Assembly (NCBI GenBank): GCA_910575255.1
Contig: CAJTEM010000001.1
Location: 179,110 to 243,109, forward strand
Length of the DNA stretch: 64,000 nt
Direction: 5' to 3'
Source: Lachnospiraceae bacterium
GTDB taxonomy: Bacteria > Bacillota > Clostridia > Lachnospirales > Lachnospiraceae
The number at the start of each line of letters is the position of its first letter. Positions within the stretch are counted from its first letter, which is position 1. Shown piece after piece: positions 43,136 through 53,140 of this stretch. A program made the translations under genes and the position numbers. The notes beneath the pieces were generated by a model. That model was not told where the DNA came from and did no database searches. It was given only the letters and a program-made list of their open reading frames with translations.

Positions 43136-43624
43136 TTATTCATCAGTGCTGGAAAGCGCCTGGCAGTCAATGGACATAAAGACGCTTCCGTCATCCATAA
43201 TTACCATTCCGTCAAGCAGCTTCTGCTGCCTTTTCAAAGGAATGGGGCGTACATTCTTCAGGTTAATGTCAACAACCTGCCGTACGGAATCAACAAGAAT
43301 TCCCAACGAGACAGAATTAATGTCCAGTATGATAATGCAGGTCTTTTCATCGGAATTGATACAACCCTTTCCCATACGAAGTTCCAGGTCTATGACCGGA
43401 AGAACCTGCCCCCGCAGGTTGATAATTCCTTTAATATAGGGAGCCACCAGCGGCAGGGTGGTGATGGTATGGTTGTTAATGATTTCGATGACATGCTTGG
43501 TGCTGATATATAAAATGAGGTCTCCGGACTCAAAGGTGAGGCAACGCTCCACGGTGGAATTCTCATTGGAATCCGTTGAATCATACATATCCAGGTTCTC
43601 CTGGTCATTCATTAGCTCAGACAT
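43136..43624 (-). CDS. cheW: Chemotaxis coupling protein CheW
   Basis: A 162-residue CheW: an acidic 25-residue N-terminus, then the double-SH3-like fold with VAPYIKGIINLRGQVLPVID and LRMGKG, the usual hallmark. It links receptors to CheA. It lies 18 bp after cheA. Confidence 0.93.
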   Translation of the reverse strand: MSELMNDQENLDMYDSTDSNENSTVERCLTFESGDLILYISTKHVIEIINNHTITTLPLVAPYIKGIINLRGQVLPVIDLELRMGKGCINSDEKTCIIILDINSVSLGILVDSVRQVVDINLKNVRPIPLKRQQKLLDGMVIMDDGSVFMSIDCQALSSTDE

Positions 43625-43642
43625 GATTAATTCCTCCCTTCT

Positions 43643-45763
43643 TTATATGTTCTCCAGGGTCGCTGTATAGAGGCTCGGGACATCCAGAATAATGCTGATA
43701 TTCCCGTCGCCCAGGATGGTACAGCCGCCCACACCGTAATTCTTAAGCTCAAAGGAGTTTAAGAAGACGGGCAGAGGCTTGACGACTACCTGCTGTTCTC
43801 CGATTAGGTCATCCACAAACAGACAGAAGGACCGGTCACTGGATTCGATCCACATCAAAATGCCGTCTTCCAGATTCGTGATTTCAGTGTCGATGTTATA
43901 GAACCGGTGAAGCCTTACTATGGGGTAGAAGCTGCCCATACGCTCTACCATCTCACTGCCGTTCTCATCCCGGATGATCTCGTCGGTCTGAATCTTAAAG
44001 GATTGACGGATATTTGCAATGGGGATCGTGAATATGGAGGAACCTACGGTTACCTTCATGCCATCCATGATCGCCAGAGTCAGCGGAATCTTCATCAGGA
44101 AGGTAGTGCCTTTACCAAGCTCACTGGAGAGGGAGACTACGCCGCCTACGGATTCCACGTTCTTCTTTACCACATCCATCCCCACGCCTCTGCCGGAGAA
44201 CTCCGTGACCGTCTGGTTGGTGGAAAAGCCTGGCAACATAACTAACCCTAAGGCTTCCTTACGGGAATATTCGCTTTCCGGCTTGGTGAGGATGCCCCGC
44301 TCTCTGGCTTTGGCCAGAAGCTTGTCAGGATCCATACCCTGGCCGTCATCGGAAATGGTAATCATCACTTCCCCGCTGGTGTGGGAGGCGGAGAGGACAA
44401 TCTCGCCCTGGGCATTCTTTCCTGCCCGGATACGGTCATTGACGTCGTCTTCAATCCCGTGGTCCATGGCATTGCGGACCATATGCATGATCGGATCCTG
44501 AATGCTGTCAACGATGGTCTTGTCAATCTCAGTATCCTCGCCAATGAGAGTCAGGCGGACATCCTTGCCCAGCTTCTGTTTCATATCCCGGACAATCCGG
44601 TTCATCTTCTGGAACACACCGGAGATGGGAACCATCCGCAGAGACATGGCAATGTCCTGCAGGTCATCTGTCAGCTTGCGGAGCTGACGGGCGGATTTCA
44701 TAAAGTTGTCATAGGCATCCCGGCTCAGCTGATTCAGCTCGGGGGCAGAGGTAACCATGGATTCCGTGATTACGATCTCTCCCACGATAGCCTGCAGATC
44801 ATCCAGCTTCATAAGGTTCACACTGATCAGATTCTGCTTGACCGGAGTGGCCGGAGCCTGTTTGGCTGGGGTCGGGGCCTTCGGAGCCGGTTCAGGGTGG
44901 GGAGCAGGGGCAGGCTGCCCGGCCGTGTCCGCAACCGGAGCAGGCGCGGGAGCAACCGGAGCCGGTTCCGGTTCCGGTCCGGAAGCAGTCATCAGCTCAT
45001 AAGAACGGATATGATTCTGAGTCCGGAGAAGATCTCCGGCTTTTGCGGCGGTATCCTCCGAATCGAAAGCCATATAGAAGCCATCTTCGATAATCGTGGC
45101 GCAGGAGTCAGGATTCGATTCCATATGCTCCGGATAGTAGCGGAAGTCCAGTTCGCATTCCTTTAGTGCATTGATGATCATAAAGGCGCGCAAATTCTCC
45201 ATCCCGATTCCTTCGTCGAGGAAAATATGAATGAAGCACACAGCGCCGGGATCCTCAGGAAGATTGCCCTCTGAGGATGGAGCAGAGGCAGAAGAGTCTG
45301 TCTTCGCTGTATCCGCCAAAGCTTTTGCATCAGCAGATGCATCAGTCGGAGCATTGCTGATCTTTTTTAAGAAATTGTTGATCTCGGAAGCAAACGCATC
45401 CATGTTTGTATCCAGAGGCTCCCCGCTCTCCACCTTTTCCACCTGTCCGCGCAGACAGTCTTCGGAACGGAACATCAGGTTAAACAGTTCCTTTTTGTGC
45501 TGGGAACTTAAGGAGTCAATCCCTTTGTCACGGATATAGAAGAACAAATCTTCTATATGATGCGCAATACTGGAGAGAGAGCCGAATTCCATCATGGCAG
45601 AGGAACCCTTGATGGTGTGCATGATACGAAAAATCTCATTGACGTCGTCGGATGAGAAATCGCCCAGCTTTTCATCTTTCACCAACATCTCATCCAGATT
45701 GTCCAACAGGGAGTTCGTCTCAAAAAGATATGTATCAAGCATACTTTCCATACCGTTATCCAT
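43643..45763 (-). CDS. cheA: Chemotaxis histidine kinase CheA
   Basis: About 706 residues, starting at ATG 45763 eight bases after AGGTGG; two upstream GTG codons are in frame. P1 Hpt with H49 (IMHTIKGSSAMM); P2-like region about 165-255; Ala/Pro linker about 260-310; P3 dimerisation helices (MVTSAPELNQLSRDAYDNFM); P4 kinase with N-box (HMVRNAMDHGIE), G1 (DDGQGMD) and GRGVGMDVV; P5 CheW-like end. Phosphorylates CheB here and presumably a CheY encoded elsewhere. It heads the cheA-W-R-B operon from a sigma-28-like site. Confidence 0.96.
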   Translation of the reverse strand: MDNGMESMLDTYLFETNSLLDNLDEMLVKDEKLGDFSSDDVNEIFRIMHTIKGSSAMMEFGSLSSIAHHIEDLFFYIRDKGIDSLSSQHKKELFNLMFRSEDCLRGQVEKVESGEPLDTNMDAFASEINNFLKKISNAPTDASADAKALADTAKTDSSASAPSSEGNLPEDPGAVCFIHIFLDEGIGMENLRAFMIINALKECELDFRYYPEHMESNPDSCATIIEDGFYMAFDSEDTAAKAGDLLRTQNHIRSYELMTASGPEPEPAPVAPAPAPVADTAGQPAPAPHPEPAPKAPTPAKQAPATPVKQNLISVNLMKLDDLQAIVGEIVITESMVTSAPELNQLSRDAYDNFMKSARQLRKLTDDLQDIAMSLRMVPISGVFQKMNRIVRDMKQKLGKDVRLTLIGEDTEIDKTIVDSIQDPIMHMVRNAMDHGIEDDVNDRIRAGKNAQGEIVLSASHTSGEVMITISDDGQGMDPDKLLAKARERGILTKPESEYSRKEALGLVMLPGFSTNQTVTEFSGRGVGMDVVKKNVESVGGVVSLSSELGKGTTFLMKIPLTLAIMDGMKVTVGSSIFTIPIANIRQSFKIQTDEIIRDENGSEMVERMGSFYPIVRLHRFYNIDTEITNLEDGILMWIESSDRSFCLFVDDLIGEQQVVVKPLPVFLNSFELKNYGVGGCTILGDGNISIILDVPSLYTATLENI

Positions 45764-45859
45764 TCGATACACCACCTATCCTTTTTAATGTTTTGCATGA
45801 AAATAAAACAGTCTTGTACCAATAAAAGAAGTATACCAGACCATAACATACTGATAACA

Positions 45860-45886
45860 ATATCGACGGAAAACACAGATTATTAA
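45860..45886 (-). promoter_or_regulatory. Sigma-28 promoter of cheA operon
   Basis: On the minus strand TTAA, 15 bases, GTCGATAT, 97 bp from the cheA ATG. It is divergent from the receptor promoter at 45925. Confidence 0.75.
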
Positions 45887-45924
45887 GGGAAATGCAAATT
45901 TTTTAAAAAAATTTGTGATTTGTA

Positions 45925-45951
45925 TTATATAATGGGAAAATGTGCCGAAAT
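45925..45951 (+). promoter_or_regulatory. Sigma-28-like promoter of chemoreceptor gene
   Basis: TTAT, 15 bases, GCCGAAAT, about 80 bp before the receptor start. Confidence 0.6.
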
Positions 45952-46033
45952 AGTATAAAAGAGTGTGGTAGTGGCAGCCCTCAAAATTCAGTCGGCGGCC
46001 GAGAAATGAAGGCTCAACAAGGAGGAGCAACGA

Positions 46034-47833
46034 ATGAAGAATTTAAAGGTGGGTAAGAAGTTTCTTGTGTCTTTCGGCATTATTCTGACATTGTTTCTTG
46101 TGTCGGTCGTAGCGGCAGGCATAGGGATCTCCAAGACAAAGGCAAGCTATGAGAAATTCTATGAGGAAGATTATCATGCGATGGCGAATATTTACGAGAT
46201 GCGGATCAGCCTTCAGCGGGCGTTGAAGGAGCTGCTGCTCAGCGTGGTGACTACGGATTCCTCGCAGACTGAGCAGCGGATAGCAACCGTGGATCAGCAT
46301 GTGAGTAATATTCATGAAAAGCTGCAGTGGATTTATACCAATTATTCCGGCGATGTATCTTTGCTGAAGGATTTTGAGACAAAGATGAATGACGCTAAGG
46401 GCCTGCGTCTCCAGATTTATGAGTATGCCCGCATGAACAGTGAAGAGGGCGACCGTCTGGCTCAGGAGATACTTTTGAATGAGTATAATCCGAAGACGGA
46501 GGAATTCGCCAATATTCTCCAGACGGCATTTAATAACATGGAGGCCAGCTGTCAGAAGACGTATGATACTGCCATGGCATTGGACAACGCCCTTCTGGCG
46601 CTTGCGATTGTGATTGCGGCAGTTGCATTTGTCATTACGTGTGTGATTGCGGTTGCTTTGACGAACAATATCCTGAATCCGGTGAAGAAGATAGAGAATG
46701 CCATGGAAGAGATGGTCAAAGGTCATCTTTCCGTGGAAGTTAACTATGAGGCGGGGGATGAGTTTGGTGATATGTCCGGGAATATGCATAAGGTAGCTCA
46801 GGGTGTGGCGACGATCATTCGGGATATTGAGACCGTGCTGAGCGCCATGGCGAACGGGGACTTTACGGTTCATTCCACAGCGCCGGAGATTTATATCGGG
46901 GATTACCAGAAGATCTTCCATTCCATGAAAAAGATCAAGGACAGCTTCAATAATACACTGGCTACTCTGAATCGTTCCGCAGATCAGGTGTCTTCCGGTT
47001 CGGATCAGGTATCCTCCGGGGCGCAGGCTTTGTCTCAGGGAGCCACAGAGCAGGCATCGTCAGTCGAAGAGCTGGCAGCATCCATCAACGAGATTTCCGG
47101 TAATATCAACCGTAATGCCGAGAATGCCCAGGTGGCAGGACAGAAGGCACAGATGGTCGGAAATGTGGCCGGAGAGAGCAACCGCAGGATGCAGGATATG
47201 CTGAGCGCCATGTCAGATATCAACAATGCTTCCGGCGAGATCGGTAAGATCATTAAGACCATTGAGGATATTGCTTTCCAGACCAATATCCTGGCCTTGA
47301 ATGCAGCAGTCGAGGCGGCAAGGGCCGGTGCGGCAGGCAAGGGATTTGCTGTAGTGGCGGATGAGGTGAGGAATCTTGCCAGCAAGAGTGCAGAGGCATC
47401 CAAGAACACAGCGGTATTAATTGAGAACTCTCTGCATGCGGTTGAGAACGGAAAGCGGATCGCGGACGAGACTGCCAAGTCTCTGGAGCAAGTGATGAAC
47501 GGGATTACCGATGCCACCAGCATGATGGATTCCATTGCCAAGGCATCCAAGGAGCAGGCAGAGGGAATTACGCAGATTACCATCGGTATTGATCAGATAT
47601 CCAGTGTGGTTCAGACGAACTCTGCGACAGCAGAGCAGAGTGCGGCAGCCAGTGAAGAGCTGTCCGGCCAGGCACAGATTCTGAAGGAGCTGGTGAAAAA
47701 GTTCCGCCTGGAAGGCCAGGGCAGTGTGAGTGCAATGCCGGAAACTGTGCAGTATGACTCTCATGAAGATGAGGATTATGTAGACTTATCTTCTTATACC
47801 AGCAGCAACTATGGCGGCAACGATAAGTATTGA
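46034..47833 (+). CDS. Methyl-accepting chemotaxis protein with 4-helix-bundle sensor
   Basis: A 599-residue transmembrane receptor: TM1 at about 11-31, an external all-helical domain (32-187) of four-helix-bundle type, TM2 about 190-211, HAMP, and a cytoplasmic signalling domain with the hairpin tip [20 protein letters not shown] and [20 protein letters not shown]. Residues 580-599 are an acidic tail ([19 protein letters not shown]). Ligand unknown. ATG follows AGGAGG at 46020. Confidence 0.93.
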   Translation: MKNLKVGKKFLVSFGIILTLFLVSVVAAGIGISKTKASYEKFYEEDYHAMANIYEMRISLQRALKELLLSVVTTDSSQTEQRIATVDQHVSNIHEKLQWIYTNYSGDVSLLKDFETKMNDAKGLRLQIYEYARMNSEEGDRLAQEILLNEYNPKTEEFANILQTAFNNMEASCQKTYDTAMALDNALLALAIVIAAVAFVITCVIAVALTNNILNPVKKIENAMEEMVKGHLSVEVNYEAGDEFGDMSGNMHKVAQGVATIIRDIETVLSAMANGDFTVHSTAPEIYIGDYQKIFHSMKKIKDSFNNTLATLNRSADQVSSGSDQVSSGAQALSQGATEQASSVEELAASINEISGNINRNAENAQVAGQKAQMVGNVAGESNRRMQDMLSAMSDINNASGEIGKIIKTIEDIAFQTNILALNAAVEAARAGAAGKGFAVVADEVRNLASKSAEASKNTAVLIENSLHAVENGKRIADETAKSLEQVMNGITDATSMMDSIAKASKEQAEGITQITIGIDQISSVVQTNSATAEQSAAASEELSGQAQILKELVKKFRLEGQGSVSAMPETVQYDSHEDEDYVDLSSYTSSNYGGNDKY

Positions 47834-47962
47834 GGATTAAGGAAGCGATTTTGGCTGTATAAGTGAAAAAGACAGTGTTGGTGTACAAGGGGCTTTGTCC
47901 TCTTGATACACTGATGCTGATTTGTCGTTACAGTCCTTTAATAAAAAGATGAGGTGAAGAGA

Positions 47963-49618
47963 ATGAGGCATAGTATTAAACAGGATGTGGTGGTACGCAT
48001 CGCTCTTATTTTTCTTATGGTGATTATCAGTGGGATTGTGACGGTCACCGGTATGGGAAAGGTGAAAAGACTCAGTCAGTCCACAGAAGAATGGACAGAG
48101 ATTCATGCATTGGTGCTGACCGCGGAGAAGGCCCATTATGGCTGGGTTGAGAATCTGTGTTCGGCAGCCGTCATCGGAACGGAGTTTACCGGGAGCAAGG
48201 ATTATAAGACCTGTGTGCTTGGCAAGTGGTTCTACGATCCGAGTTCTTCCAAGATTCCGAATGATCAGATTTTACAGCTGGTCGAGCAGATGAAGCCCAT
48301 TCATCAGGCGATCCATGAGTCGGCTCAGACGGTTTTGGACTTGAGCAAGACGGATCAGAAGGCTGCGAATGACATGTATCTGAATACCACTAAGGCGAAT
48401 GTGGAAAAGCTGGTGGGACTTTTGGATCAGGTGGCGGAGATTACCGATAAGCAGGTAACAGATAATCAGGCAGGGCTGCTTCGTGCAGTAGCCACAACGA
48501 AACTCGTCTCATTGCTATCTGTTCTTGTTACATTGGTTGTCAGTGTTTTGCTGGTGGTTTATGTGATGAACCGAATCGTAAAACCGCTGCAGATTGTCAC
48601 GGAGTCCAGCCGGAGTCTGTCTGAGGGCAACCTTAACTTCCAGATCGATATTAACAGCAAGGATGAGATCGGTGTGTTGGCAGACAGTTTGAACAGCTCT
48701 GTCAAGACTCTGAAATCCTATATTTCCGATATTACTGCTGTGCTGAATGATATGGCAGGAGGAAATCTTGCCAGTGAGAGTAAGATTCAGTACATTGGTG
48801 ATTTTGTAGAGATCCAGAAAGCAATCGGAATGATCAGCCGTGAACTGAGCGAGACCATGGATCAGATCCACTCTTCTGCCAGTCAGGTAGATGCCGGTTC
48901 GAATCAGGTGGCAGACGGTGCCCAGAATCTGGCCCAGGGAGCTACTGAGCAGGCATCAGAGGTGGATAACCTGATGCATATGATCGAGCAGGTTACCGAG
49001 CAGATCAATAAGAATGCGGAGAGTGCTGCGATTACCACAAAAGAAGCCGATCAGGTGGGGGAAAAGATTAATGTCTGTAACGGGCAGATGCAGGAAATGG
49101 CCGAGGCTATGCGTCAGATCAGTTTCTGTTCCGGAGAGATTCAGCATATTATCAAGACCATCGATGATATTGCCTTCCAGACGAATATTCTGGCATTGAA
49201 TGCAGCCGTAGAGGCAGCAAGAGCGGGAAGCGCCGGCAAAGGATTTGCTGTGGTGGCAGATGAGGTGCGCAATCTGGCGGCAAAGAGTGCGGATGCGGCC
49301 AAGGATACGACAGAGCTGATCGAGAAGACTCTGCATATGGTGGATAATGGTTCCAAGCTGACGGATATGACCCAGGAATCTCTGCATTCCGTGGTGGACG
49401 GAGCGGTGATCGTAACAGATCAGATCAAGTCGATTTCAGCGGCATCTGCGGAACAGGAAGTGGCAATCAATCGGATTAAAGACAGTATTACTCAGATATC
49501 TACAGTCATTCAGTCTAATTCGGCAACATCAGAGGAAAGCGCGGCAGCCAGTGAGGAGCTGGCAGGCCAGGCACAGATTCTCAAACGGCTGATCAGTAAA
49601 TTTCAGCTGCGAAGATAA
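47963..49618 (+). CDS. Chemoreceptor with extracytoplasmic CZB-like zinc domain
   Basis: About 551 residues, starting at ATG 47963 behind GAGGTG. TM1 is at 9-30 and TM2 near 180-203, followed by HAMP and a signalling domain ([20 protein letters not shown]). The domain between the membrane segments has the chemoreceptor zinc-binding pattern: H58 (AHYGW), C84 in CVLGKW, and H114/H118 in HQAIH, with normal spacing. CZB domains are usually cytoplasmic and report zinc or hypochlorous acid. An outside CZB-like domain would sense external zinc or oxidants. It is 120 bp after the other receptor and ends in a strong terminator. Confidence 0.9.
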   Translation: MRHSIKQDVVVRIALIFLMVIISGIVTVTGMGKVKRLSQSTEEWTEIHALVLTAEKAHYGWVENLCSAAVIGTEFTGSKDYKTCVLGKWFYDPSSSKIPNDQILQLVEQMKPIHQAIHESAQTVLDLSKTDQKAANDMYLNTTKANVEKLVGLLDQVAEITDKQVTDNQAGLLRAVATTKLVSLLSVLVTLVVSVLLVVYVMNRIVKPLQIVTESSRSLSEGNLNFQIDINSKDEIGVLADSLNSSVKTLKSYISDITAVLNDMAGGNLASESKIQYIGDFVEIQKAIGMISRELSETMDQIHSSASQVDAGSNQVADGAQNLAQGATEQASEVDNLMHMIEQVTEQINKNAESAAITTKEADQVGEKINVCNGQMQEMAEAMRQISFCSGEIQHIIKTIDDIAFQTNILALNAAVEAARAGSAGKGFAVVADEVRNLAAKSADAAKDTTELIEKTLHMVDNGSKLTDMTQESLHSVVDGAVIVTDQIKSISAASAEQEVAINRIKDSITQISTVIQSNSATSEESAAASEELAGQAQILKRLISKFQLRR

Positions 49619-49639
49619 GTCGGTTAAAGGGTTCTGAAA

Positions 49640-49662
49640 AAGCGGGCATAAAGCCCGCTTTT
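49640..49662. terminator. Terminator between receptor and YprB-like gene
   Basis: AAGCGGGC, 5-base loop, GCCCGCTT, then TT. A-rich on the other side, so it may serve both convergent genes. Confidence 0.85.
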
Positions 49663-50757
49663 CTAGTTGGTCAGATACTTTAGGATCTGAATGAGATAAC
49701 GTTGGAAGCATTCCGGATCGTTCAGATTCATATCAGAGAGAGCAGCATAGATGATTTTATCTTTTGGCTCTTTCTTCATTACCGGCTCCCAGATCGGTCC
49801 GGGCTGAGGAACAAAGCAGCCGGTTTTTTTTGTGTAGCAGTTTCTGGCAGTGGCTTTTGTCCGGACATTACGGTCAACATATTCTCCAATGCTTTTATGT
49901 ATGGCAGTATCTTCATAGATGAGATAGTAATAATCCTTGTAGTTGGGATAAAAGTGTTTGAGAGTGCCGTCAAAGAGATCAATGGACAGCAGCAGGCGGT
50001 TTCCCTCTGCATAGCATCGAAAGGGAGGATTTGCGGCGGTGAAAGGAACCGGAATGGTGTAATCACTTTCACAGATCAGGTCAAGGGAATGCAGGCTTTC
50101 TCCGTTCTCATCCGTTTTCTGACGGTTCTTGTGGCTGGTAAGACAAAAAGCATGTTCCAGAAAGTCCGGATAACAGAGAATGGGGAGAATGGCAGGCATT
50201 CCCTTCAGGTCATCTTCATTGTGTAAGATCAGAAGGTCATACAGATGGCGTTTATGTGTGAAAAGATATTCTTCATAGACAGCGATCAGCTCCCCTCCGG
50301 AACAGACATCGCTTCGGGAGATTCCAAGAAAGATCTCGATGGATTTCTGCTTCAGACTGTCCAGCCCCAGAAGCTTTCGGTAGGGCTTGATCCGTTGGTA
50401 AATATCGATACTTTTCAATCCGGAAAAATCGCAGGAGAGACCCAGAGAAAAACAGCGTTTCTTCAGATAGGGAATATCGAAACGGTCTCCGTTGAAATGA
50501 ACCAGGATTCTGAATTGATTTAAAAAATCAAAAAAAGCATGTAAGAGATCTTCCTCGGATTCCGGAGTGTCCGCGAACCATTGCCGAAGATGCCAGCAGT
50601 TGTTCCGGTAAAAACTGCAGCCGATCAGGTAAAGACGAGAATGATCGCCGGAGAACCCGGTGGTTTCGATATCAAAAAAGAGGATCTCCTCCCGATTTCC
50701 AATCCGCTCCAAAGGATAGGTATCCGGGAGGGACAGGGGTTTCTCTATGGTAATCAT
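49663..50757 (-). CDS. Ribonuclease H-like exonuclease, YprB type
   Basis: About 364 residues, starting at MITIEKPLSLPDTYPLER (50757) behind AAGGAG; the upstream extension lacks a site. The DEDD exonuclease fold is visible: ILFFDIETTGFSG (first D and E), LVHFNGDRFDIPYL (second D), and HNEDDLKGM near residue 190. Bacterial YprB-like proteins have this single domain plus a C-terminal extension and are thought to trim nucleic acids; substrate is not established. It is convergent with the receptor and divergent from ruvA. Confidence 0.8.
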   Translation of the reverse strand: MITIEKPLSLPDTYPLERIGNREEILFFDIETTGFSGDHSRLYLIGCSFYRNNCWHLRQWFADTPESEEDLLHAFFDFLNQFRILVHFNGDRFDIPYLKKRCFSLGLSCDFSGLKSIDIYQRIKPYRKLLGLDSLKQKSIEIFLGISRSDVCSGGELIAVYEEYLFTHKRHLYDLLILHNEDDLKGMPAILPILCYPDFLEHAFCLTSHKNRQKTDENGESLHSLDLICESDYTIPVPFTAANPPFRCYAEGNRLLLSIDLFDGTLKHFYPNYKDYYYLIYEDTAIHKSIGEYVDRNVRTKATARNCYTKKTGCFVPQPGPIWEPVMKKEPKDKIIYAALSDMNLNDPECFQRYLIQILKYLTN

Positions 50758-50910
50758 GTTCGAACTCCTTTTACTGAAAAAGATTATGGAATGATTATAG
50801 CGGGGCGGAAACAGGAAGTCAACAAAAAGTAAGACAGCCCTTGATACTTGCACTTGTTATTGTGATATGTTATGATGGGCAAAGACAGTTTGAATGGGAG
50901 GAGTATGTCA

Positions 50911-51534
50911 TTGTTTTCTTATATAAAAGGTCCTTTGACAGAAGTTTATGAGGATGTGGTTGTGGTAGAGGCAGGGAATATCGGTTGGAATATCCATGTT
51001 CCTTTATCCATGCTGGAGCACCTGCCGCATATTGGTGAGGAAGTGAAGCTTTATACGGCTTTTCAGGTTCGGGAGGACGCCATGACACTTTATGGCTTTT
51101 TGGGACGGCAGGATTTGCAGATGTTCCGGATGCTTTTGGGAGTCAATGGGATCGGACCGAAGGCTGCTTTGGGGATTCTGTCAGTCATGCGCCCGGAAGC
51201 TCTTCGGATCGCTATCATATCTGAAGATGCGAAAAGCATAGCCAGAGCACCGGGGATCGGACCGAAGACGGCAAAGCGGGTGATCCTGGATCTGAAGGAT
51301 CGAATCAAGACAGAGGACCTTCTTTCGGGGGAAATATCAGGTGAAAGGCAGATGGTGGGGGAGGAATTCGTTTCTTTGCCGGCTGCAGACGGAGCAGCGA
51401 AGGAGGCTGTCGAAGCATTGGTTGCATTGGGGTATTCTTTGTCAGAGGCATCCAGAGCGGTGCGTCAGGTGGCTGCAGATGGGAGTATGACAACAGAGGC
51501 AGTATTAAAGGCGTCGCTCAAGTATCTGATATAG
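50911..51534 (+). CDS. ruvA: Holliday junction helicase subunit RuvA
   Basis: 207 residues if the start is TTG 50911 (MFSYIKGPLTEVYEDV matches the family's first residues, and GGAGG is 9 bases away); ATG 50905 is only three bases from the same site. The N-terminal OB fold is followed by helix-hairpin-helix motifs (LGVNGIGPKAALGIL and APGIGPKTAKRVILDL) and the C-terminal domain III (VALGYSLSEASRAV) that contacts RuvB. RuvA holds the four-way junction during branch migration. Confidence 0.95.
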   Translation: MFSYIKGPLTEVYEDVVVVEAGNIGWNIHVPLSMLEHLPHIGEEVKLYTAFQVREDAMTLYGFLGRQDLQMFRMLLGVNGIGPKAALGILSVMRPEALRIAIISEDAKSIARAPGIGPKTAKRVILDLKDRIKTEDLLSGEISGERQMVGEEFVSLPAADGAAKEAVEALVALGYSLSEASRAVRQVAADGSMTTEAVLKASLKYLI

Positions 51535-51577
51535 AGAAAAGCAGCAGGAATGGAGCATGGGATAGTTGGAGTGAAGA

Positions 51578-52576
51578 ATGGAACGAAGAATAATTACAAC
51601 GGAAATAACGGAAGAGGATAAGGTGATAGAACCGAATCTCCGTCCGCAGATGCTGAAGGACTATATCGGGCAGGAGAAGATCAAGACGAATCTGAAGGTT
51701 TATATTGATGCCGCTAAGGTGCGGGGAGAGGCTCTGGATCATGTGCTGTTTTACGGACCGCCGGGACTTGGCAAGACAACACTTTCCGGAATCATTGCCA
51801 ATGAGATGGGAGTGCACATGAAGGTTACCTCTGGGCCGGCTATTGAAAAGCCAGGGGAGATGGCAGCGATTCTCAATAATCTTCAGGAGGGAGATGTACT
51901 TTTTGTGGATGAGATCCACCGGCTGAACCGGCAGGTGGAGGAGGTGTTATATCCGGCGATGGAGGATTTTGCGATTGACATTATGCTGGGAAAGGAGTCC
52001 TCGGCCAGATCGATCCGTCTGGATCTGCCGCATTTTACTTTGATAGGCGCCACGACCCGGGCAGGGCTTCTGACGGCGCCTCTGAGGGATCGTTTCGGGG
52101 TGATACAGAAGCTGGAATTCTATTCCCCGGAGGAGCTGACAAAGATTGTCGGGAGGTCGGCCCATGTGCTGGGGGTGGAGATTGACGAGGAGGGCGCAGC
52201 AGAGATTGCCCGCCGTTCCCGGGGGACTCCGCGGCTTGCCAACCGGCTGCTGAAGCGGGTAAGAGATTTTGCCCAGGTGAAGTACAATGGCGCGGTCACA
52301 AAAGAGGTGGCAGACTTTGCCCTGGATATTCTGGATGTGGACAAGCTGGGACTGGACAACAATGACAGGAATATCCTTCTGACGATTATCGATAAGTTTG
52401 ACGGCGGTCCGGTTGGTCTGGATACGCTGGCAGCGGCTCTCGGGGAGGATGCAGGAACGTTGGAGGACGTGTACGAGCCTTATCTGCTGATGAATGGCTT
52501 CCTGAACCGGACTCCCAGAGGAAGGGTGGCGACAAGACATGCCTATCGGCATCTGGATCTGCCATTCATCGGATAA
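51578..52576 (+). CDS. ruvB: Holliday junction helicase motor RuvB
   Basis: A 332-residue AAA+ ATPase: Walker [10 protein letters not shown] near residue 62, Walker [11 protein letters not shown], sensor motif [10 protein letters not shown] and Arg finger region LRDRFG. The C-terminal winged helix includes [12 protein letters not shown] and [12 protein letters not shown]. It drives branch migration on RuvA-bound junctions. It follows ruvA by 43 bp. Confidence 0.97.
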   Translation: MERRIITTEITEEDKVIEPNLRPQMLKDYIGQEKIKTNLKVYIDAAKVRGEALDHVLFYGPPGLGKTTLSGIIANEMGVHMKVTSGPAIEKPGEMAAILNNLQEGDVLFVDEIHRLNRQVEEVLYPAMEDFAIDIMLGKESSARSIRLDLPHFTLIGATTRAGLLTAPLRDRFGVIQKLEFYSPEELTKIVGRSAHVLGVEIDEEGAAEIARRSRGTPRLANRLLKRVRDFAQVKYNGAVTKEVADFALDILDVDKLGLDNNDRNILLTIIDKFDGGPVGLDTLAAALGEDAGTLEDVYEPYLLMNGFLNRTPRGRVATRHAYRHLDLPFIG

Positions 52577-52595
52577 AGGGGCAGGAAAGGAGAGC

Positions 52596-53123
52596 ATGTC
52601 GGCAGCTATGCTGCAGGGAAAGAAACTAAAAGAAAAAGCCAGGAAAGATCAGAGGTCAGAGAACGTGAATCAGAAGAACCAGATGGAAGTTTTGATTGAT
52701 GGAAAGATATATAAGTTAAGCGGGGCTGAGGAGGAGATGTATCTGCAAAAGGTTGCCGCGTATCTGAATGGAAAGATTGGAAAGCTGAGGGATGAGGAAG
52801 GGTTTTCACGCTTGAGTTCCGATTATCAGGCAGTACTTTTGCAGTTGAATATCGCAGATGACTATTTCAAGGAAGAGGAGCGGGCAAACCGGCTCGAGAA
52901 CGAGAAATCAGAGCTGGAAAAGGAGATCTACAGTCTGAAGCATGAATTGATTACCACTCAGCTGAAGATGGAAAAGCTGGAAAAGGAACCGTTGGAGAAA
53001 GAACGGCCGGAACTGTCGGGACAGCCAGAGAAGATTGCGGAGAAGCAGAGCCGTCCGAAAAGAGAGCGGACAACTGCCAGTCAGAAAAGGGCGGATACGG
53101 AGAACAGGGCGATGCGCCTTTGA
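52596..53123 (+). CDS. zapA: Cell division protein ZapA
   Basis: A ZapA domain at MEVLIDGKIYKLSGAEEEMY, preceded by about 30 charged residues if the ATG at 52596 is used. GTG 52665, nine bases after AGAGG, would give a more typical 152-residue protein. A coiled coil follows (NRLENEKSELEKEIYSLKHE), then a Lys/Glu/Arg-rich tail. ZapA bundles FtsZ filaments at midcell. It lies directly after ruvB and its stop overlaps the U32 gene region, an order common in Clostridia. Confidence 0.82.
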   Translation: MSAAMLQGKKLKEKARKDQRSENVNQKNQMEVLIDGKIYKLSGAEEEMYLQKVAAYLNGKIGKLRDEEGFSRLSSDYQAVLLQLNIADDYFKEEERANRLENEKSELEKEIYSLKHELITTQLKMEKLEKEPLEKERPELSGQPEKIAEKQSRPKRERTTASQKRADTENRAMRL

Positions 53124-53140
53124 GCGGAGGAGGAAGGGGA

